A DNA stretch of 9,590 nucleotides from Nanobdellati archaeon (GTDB lineage Archaea > EX4484-52 > JAADEF01), in assembly GCA_015521505.1 (NCBI GenBank), contig WAOB01000114.1, forward strand, positions 1 through 9,590, in the 5' to 3' direction. The position numbers and the translations under genes were made by a program. Shown here piece by piece: positions 6,864 through 9,590 of the stretch. The notes under the pieces were generated by a model. It was not told where the DNA came from and ran no database searches. It saw only the letters and a list, made by a program, of their open reading frames with translations. The stretch's first letter is position 1. Every line of letters starts with the position of its first letter.

Positions 6864-7585
6864 GGTGGTATGGAGATATCATTAGGTTTTTTGATGATAA
6901 AGGTAAAGAACTTTTAAGAAGAAATTTTAGTGTAAAGTACTTAGGTTTGGCAGTTGATTACAAAAACTTTAATGATAAGGAGTTTGATGTTTCGGGATTT
7001 GATTTCCTTATGTTGTATGTTGAAGAGGATTCTAACCATCTATCTAAGATTAAGAAATCAAAAAAATTGTTGGATAAGATAAGCATAGATGCTAAAGGTA
7101 TAGTCTTATTCTCACAAAAATACGAGGTTTTGAGAAATGCTGTTGATAAGCATCTTGTCGATGCTATAGTCGATTTACCGTTAAGCTTTGAAATGTTTAA
7201 TATTGATGAAGTTCTGATTAAGAAAGCAGCAGAAAACAATGTCTCTCTTATTTTCAATTTCAAAACCTTTACATCATTATCGAGACAATTAAAGGTAAAA
7301 TATCTGAGAAATATGAGGAAGATACTTCAAATAGCATGTAAGAAAGATGTTAAAGTTTTGGTTGGAAGTTTTGCAGAGAACTTTTATGAGTTAAGAAAGC
7401 CAAGAGATCTGTCTTCATTCTTATATGTTACTTATAGAAACTTAGGTTTTTCCTTGAAGGGAAGTAGCAATAATTACTATTGGTTCTATGACTTTTTAAA
7501 AAAGATGAATATGAAAGAAAGAATATATCCCGGATATTATGTTTTTAAAGGTGAGGAAAATGCTCAAACCGACATTAAGAGATAA
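6860..7585 (+). CDS. rnp3: Ribonuclease P protein component 3 (Rpp30 family)
   Basis: Rpp30 is a TIM-barrel-like protein subunit of archaeal RNase P. It works with Pop5 to support the catalytic RNA that removes 5' leaders from pre-tRNA. The 241-aa product is close to the usual family length and has the expected landmarks in order: LRNAVDKHLVDAIVDLP (91-107), the alternating hydrophobic strand VSLIFNFKTF (128-137), a helix with R142, R150 and R153, VKVLVGSFAENFYELRKPRDLSSF (164-187) corresponding to the conserved S.A....LRSP.DL segment, and NLGF (194-197). The start at 6860 overlaps the previous stop as ATGA and has a GGTG site, so translation is probably coupled. It overlaps pop5 by 26 bp. 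The N-terminal strands are divergent from textbook Rpp30, so I rely on the C-terminal half and on the Pop5 neighbour. Confidence 0.85.
   Translation: MRWYGDIIRFFDDKGKELLRRNFSVKYLGLAVDYKNFNDKEFDVSGFDFLMLYVEEDSNHLSKIKKSKKLLDKISIDAKGIVLFSQKYEVLRNAVDKHLVDAIVDLPLSFEMFNIDEVLIKKAAENNVSLIFNFKTFTSLSRQLKVKYLRNMRKILQIACKKDVKVLVGSFAENFYELRKPRDLSSFLYVTYRNLGFSLKGSSNNYYWFYDFLKKMNMKERIYPGYYVFKGEENAQTDIKR
7550..7555 (+). promoter_or_regulatory. Ribosome binding site that fixes the Pop5 start (GGTGAG)
   Basis: GGTGAG ends four bases before the ATG at 7560 and lies inside the Rpp30 coding region. It favours 7560 over the in-frame ATG at 7539, which lacks such a motif and would add seven residues not expected in Pop5. 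Confidence 0.6.
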
Positions 7586-7913
7586 GAGAAGATATGTCAT
7601 AATTAAATATTTATGCGAAAGAGATGAAAAATTAGACATTGAGGATTTAATCTCTACTCTATGGAAAAAATCATATGAATATGGTGGTTACAGCTTTATA
7701 GCAAATAGTAATCTCAATATATTGAAGGATTTATACTTTAAAGATAAAAATATATTTGTTGTTAATGTTAAACCAGAATATGTTGAGGATTTAAGATTTA
7801 TTTTAATGAACATAACATCAATAAGAGATAAGAGAGTTTTGATGTATGTGATAGGAGTTTCAGGTACAATAAAATCTGCAAGGAGAAAATATATAGAAGG
7901 AAGTGAGGATTAA
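7560..7913 (+). CDS. rnp2: Ribonuclease P protein component 2 (Pop5 family)
   Basis: Pop5 is the small RNA-binding subunit that pairs with Rpp30 and promotes the cleavage step of RNase P RNA in pre-tRNA maturation. The 117-aa product has the family's usual length. It begins with the characteristic LRDKRRYVIIKY (6-17), has an internal helix DLISTLWKKSYEYGGYSF (29-46) with the expected G-containing turn, and ends with the diagnostic IGVSGTIKSARRKYI (98-112), one of the most conserved Pop5 stretches. It overlaps Rpp30 by 26 bp and its stop overlaps the next start as TAATG, so the pair and the following peptidase are almost certainly on one mRNA. In many archaea this pair lies near exosome or proteasome genes; none are seen here. 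Confidence 0.92.
   Translation: MLKPTLRDKRRYVIIKYLCERDEKLDIEDLISTLWKKSYEYGGYSFIANSNLNILKDLYFKDKNIFVVNVKPEYVEDLRFILMNITSIRDKRVLMYVIGVSGTIKSARRKYIEGSED
7903..7908 (+). promoter_or_regulatory. Ribosome binding site of the prepilin peptidase (GTGAGG)
   Basis: GTGAGG in the last codons of pop5 ends four bases before the ATG at 7913. With the one-base TAATG overlap it supports that start and translational coupling. Confidence 0.5.
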
Positions 7914-8791
7914 TGGATATTTTAAACTTGTACGGGTATATTTTGCTTGCCAACACCCTATTTTTTCTTGTTTTGTTTAGTTATAGCGATTTGAAAACAT
8001 CTTTAATAGATGCAAGATATGTTTATACTATGCTTATTATAAGCTTTATTGTTCATCTTGTTTTTGCATTTCTTCTCAAAACTTATACTTATTTACTTTA
8101 TGCATTTGCAGGTAGTTTTATATTTTTCTTTCTTGGTTATGTTCTTTATTTTTCATCTAAATGGGGGGAAGGAGATGCTTTGTTGTTAGGTAGTGTTATT
8201 TTTTCATATCCTTATCCCTTTTTTGTTCCCCTACAACTTGAGCTATTTTCAAAGGTTGTCTATTATTGGTATGTTCTATTCTTTAACATGTCGTTTATAG
8301 GCGTTTTCTATTCTTTGTTATATGCCTTTATTTTTTCTTTAAGAAATAGAATCTTCTATAAAGAATTTTTTAGGTATGCTTTAAGTTTGAAAGGCCTCCT
8401 TTATATTTCTTTGATTTCCCTCATTTTGAGTGCTGTTATTTATATGATCTTTAACCAGGTCCTCTTGTCTCTCTTAGGATTCATTTTATCTTTTGTCATG
8501 TTTTGGATTTTTGTTTTTTCTAAACTATCAGATGAGATTCTTTTCACAAAAAAAATCAAATTAAAAGATGTTCAAGAAGGAGATACAGTTATAGGTAAAT
8601 TTGATAAAGCAAACTTTCATGGAAAGAGATTGGATGCCATAACAAGAGAAGATATTTTGAAGCTTATAGATGCCTATGGACCTAATAAATTAGTTGAGGT
8701 AAAGGATATGGTCAGGTACATTCCTTCATTCCTTTTAGGTTTTGTTTTTACATTGTTTTTTGGTGATATCCTCTTTACTTTATTGATCTAA
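7913..8791 (+). CDS. Archaeal type IV prepilin/prearchaellin peptidase (A24 family)
   Basis: This is a membrane aspartyl protease that cuts the short positively charged leader from type IV pilin-like proteins or archaellins on the cytoplasmic side. The 292-aa product is mostly membrane helices. The two catalytic Asp of the family are present: D26 in YSDLKTSLI and D88 in GEGD (85-88), the GxGD motif. Their spacing of 62 residues is nearly the 61 known for FlaK (D18/D79). The protein is longer than FlaK (about 230 aa). Residues about 204-268 form a soluble segment (KLKDVQEGD..., then LDAITREDILKLIDAYG) that leads to a last helix, RYIPSFLLGFVFTLFFGDIL. This matches the archaeal C-terminal extension known from A24 peptidases (Arc_PepC-type). 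It is the last gene of the apparent operon and overlaps the convergent kinase by 12 bp. No pilin gene is in the window, so the substrate is unknown. I cannot tell FlaK/PibD from EppA type. Confidence 0.85.
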   Translation: MDILNLYGYILLANTLFFLVLFSYSDLKTSLIDARYVYTMLIISFIVHLVFAFLLKTYTYLLYAFAGSFIFFFLGYVLYFSSKWGEGDALLLGSVIFSYPYPFFVPLQLELFSKVVYYWYVLFFNMSFIGVFYSLLYAFIFSLRNRIFYKEFFRYALSLKGLLYISLISLILSAVIYMIFNQVLLSLLGFILSFVMFWIFVFSKLSDEILFTKKIKLKDVQEGDTVIGKFDKANFHGKRLDAITREDILKLIDAYGPNKLVEVKDMVRYIPSFLLGFVFTLFFGDILFTLLI

Positions 8792-9590
8792 ACTTTCTGC
8801 TAACAATTTCAGTATTTCTTTGTTGGTGGTGTTTGCTTTTTTCACAACAATGTTCTTTTGAGGATGTTCATTTAAATTACTTTTTATTTCCTTTTCCAAA
8901 TCTCCTATGAAATCATCATCAAGAGAATTACCTATTCCTCCACCTAAAAATATAGTGTTTATGTTGAAAAGTTGATAAACAATGCTTAATCCTCTGCTCA
9001 ATACAGGTAGAGTTGTAACTTTGAAGAAATCTCTATCTTTTTGAAATATCTCTACAGGGTAGAGGTTTGATTTATTTATTACACTGTATTTTTCTATTAT
9101 TCCTTTTGTTCCAATCTCCTCCTCTAATGTCTTTTCGTTTATTTTAATATGGCCCACCTCGCCTGCAAATCCGTTATCACCATAAAAAATCTCTCCTTTA
9201 TAGATTATCCCCATACCTACACCAGTTCCCCACACTATAGCGATTAGATTGGAGATGTTATATTTTTTACTTAAGGCAAATGCAAATGCATTTGCATCAT
9301 TCTCTACTATTAATTTGTTTAGACCTTTTAGTTCTTTTTTAAAGTCGATCCCATTTATAAATTTTAAATTTGGAGAATTTAGCACTTTACCGTCTTTTAT
9401 GTATCCTGCAACAGACAAATAAGCCATCTTGACTTCGTTAGTGTTTATTATGTTTTTTAACATTAAGAGAAACTTCTCTTTTGTGGTTATGTCATACTCA
9501 TTATAGTATATTTTTTTATGCTTTTCAATGTGTCTGTAATTAAGAACAAGGTATTCTATTTTGCTTCCACCTATATCTACAGCCAAGAGT
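8780..9590 (-). CDS. ROK-family sugar kinase (5' end outside window)
   Basis: ROK kinases phosphorylate glucose, N-acetylglucosamine or related sugars using ATP. The frame is open to the right edge, reading L-L-A-V-D-I-G-G; ROK proteins usually start a few residues before this strand, so the true ATG is probably just beyond 9590. Numbering from the TTG codon at 9586, the landmarks are the phosphate-binding DIGGSK (4-9), the catalytic Asp D97 in ENDANA (95-100), the glycine-rich GTGVGMGII (120-128), GEVGH (142-146) and the adenosine-side GGGIGN (215-220). After GEVGH the family usually has a Cys-rich zinc site followed by LE; here the sequence is KINEKTLEEEIGT with no Cys, so structural zinc is probably absent. 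Substrate cannot be fixed from sequence. It is convergent with the prepilin peptidase and on a separate transcript. Confidence 0.88.
   Translation of the reverse strand, partial: LLAVDIGGSKIEYLVLNYRHIEKHKKIYYNEYDITTKEKFLLMLKNIINTNEVKMAYLSVAGYIKDGKVLNSPNLKFINGIDFKKELKGLNKLIVENDANAFAFALSKKYNISNLIAIVWGTGVGMGIIYKGEIFYGDNGFAGEVGHIKINEKTLEEEIGTKGIIEKYSVINKSNLYPVEIFQKDRDFFKVTTLPVLSRGLSIVYQLFNINTIFLGGGIGNSLDDDFIGDLEKEIKSNLNEHPQKNIVVKKANTTNKEILKLLAESLDQ

Noticed and set aside
6958..7263. Minus-strand open frame inside the Rpp30 gene.
   Set aside because: It is an antisense shadow of a conserved gene with no independent support.

Overview
The window is strongly AT-rich and reads as archaeal. It holds the archaeal-type RNase P proteins Rpp30 and Pop5, an archaeal type IV prepilin (A24) peptidase with the archaeal C-terminal extension, and a large sequon-rich surface glycoprotein. 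Several promoters have a TATA-like box about 26 nt upstream of the start codon, as expected for leaderless archaeal mRNAs. Internal operon genes instead carry GGTG-type ribosome binding sites. Tight packing with overlapping genes fits a small-genome archaeon, possibly of the DPANN type. That placement is an inference, and I cannot name a lineage.

Layout: (1) 1-263, minus strand: the 5' part of an unrecognised gene whose N-terminus looks like a winged helix; it runs off the left edge. (2) 264-404: a divergent intergenic region with a perfect 14-bp inverted repeat (294-324) and AT-rich promoter elements. (3) 405-2804, plus: a CopA-type Cu(+) export P-type ATPase with a His-rich N-terminus that flanks one heavy-metal-binding domain on both sides. 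(4) 2794-3390, minus: a 198-aa orphan that overlaps the copA end by 11 bp and looks like a HAD-fold protein that has lost its catalytic aspartates. (5) 3391-3503: a short divergent promoter region. (6) 3504-8791, plus: four overlapping genes that form one apparent operon: a 1119-aa membrane-anchored surface glycoprotein, Rpp30, Pop5 and the A24 prepilin peptidase. (7) 8780-9590, minus: a ROK-family sugar kinase, cut at its 5' end by the right edge and overlapping the peptidase end by 12 bp.

The copper pump and the gene divergent from it share a control region with a palindrome that could bind a dimeric regulator. The four-gene operon mixes an RNA-processing enzyme (two RNase P subunits) with cell-surface functions (glycoprotein, pilin-processing protease). 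All its junctions overlap, which suggests co-transcription and translational coupling. I see no tRNA, rRNA, CRISPR array or mobile element. I do not see a clearly new multi-gene system. The least explained items are the palindrome, the degenerate HAD-like protein and the glycoprotein/RNase P/prepilin-peptidase operon.
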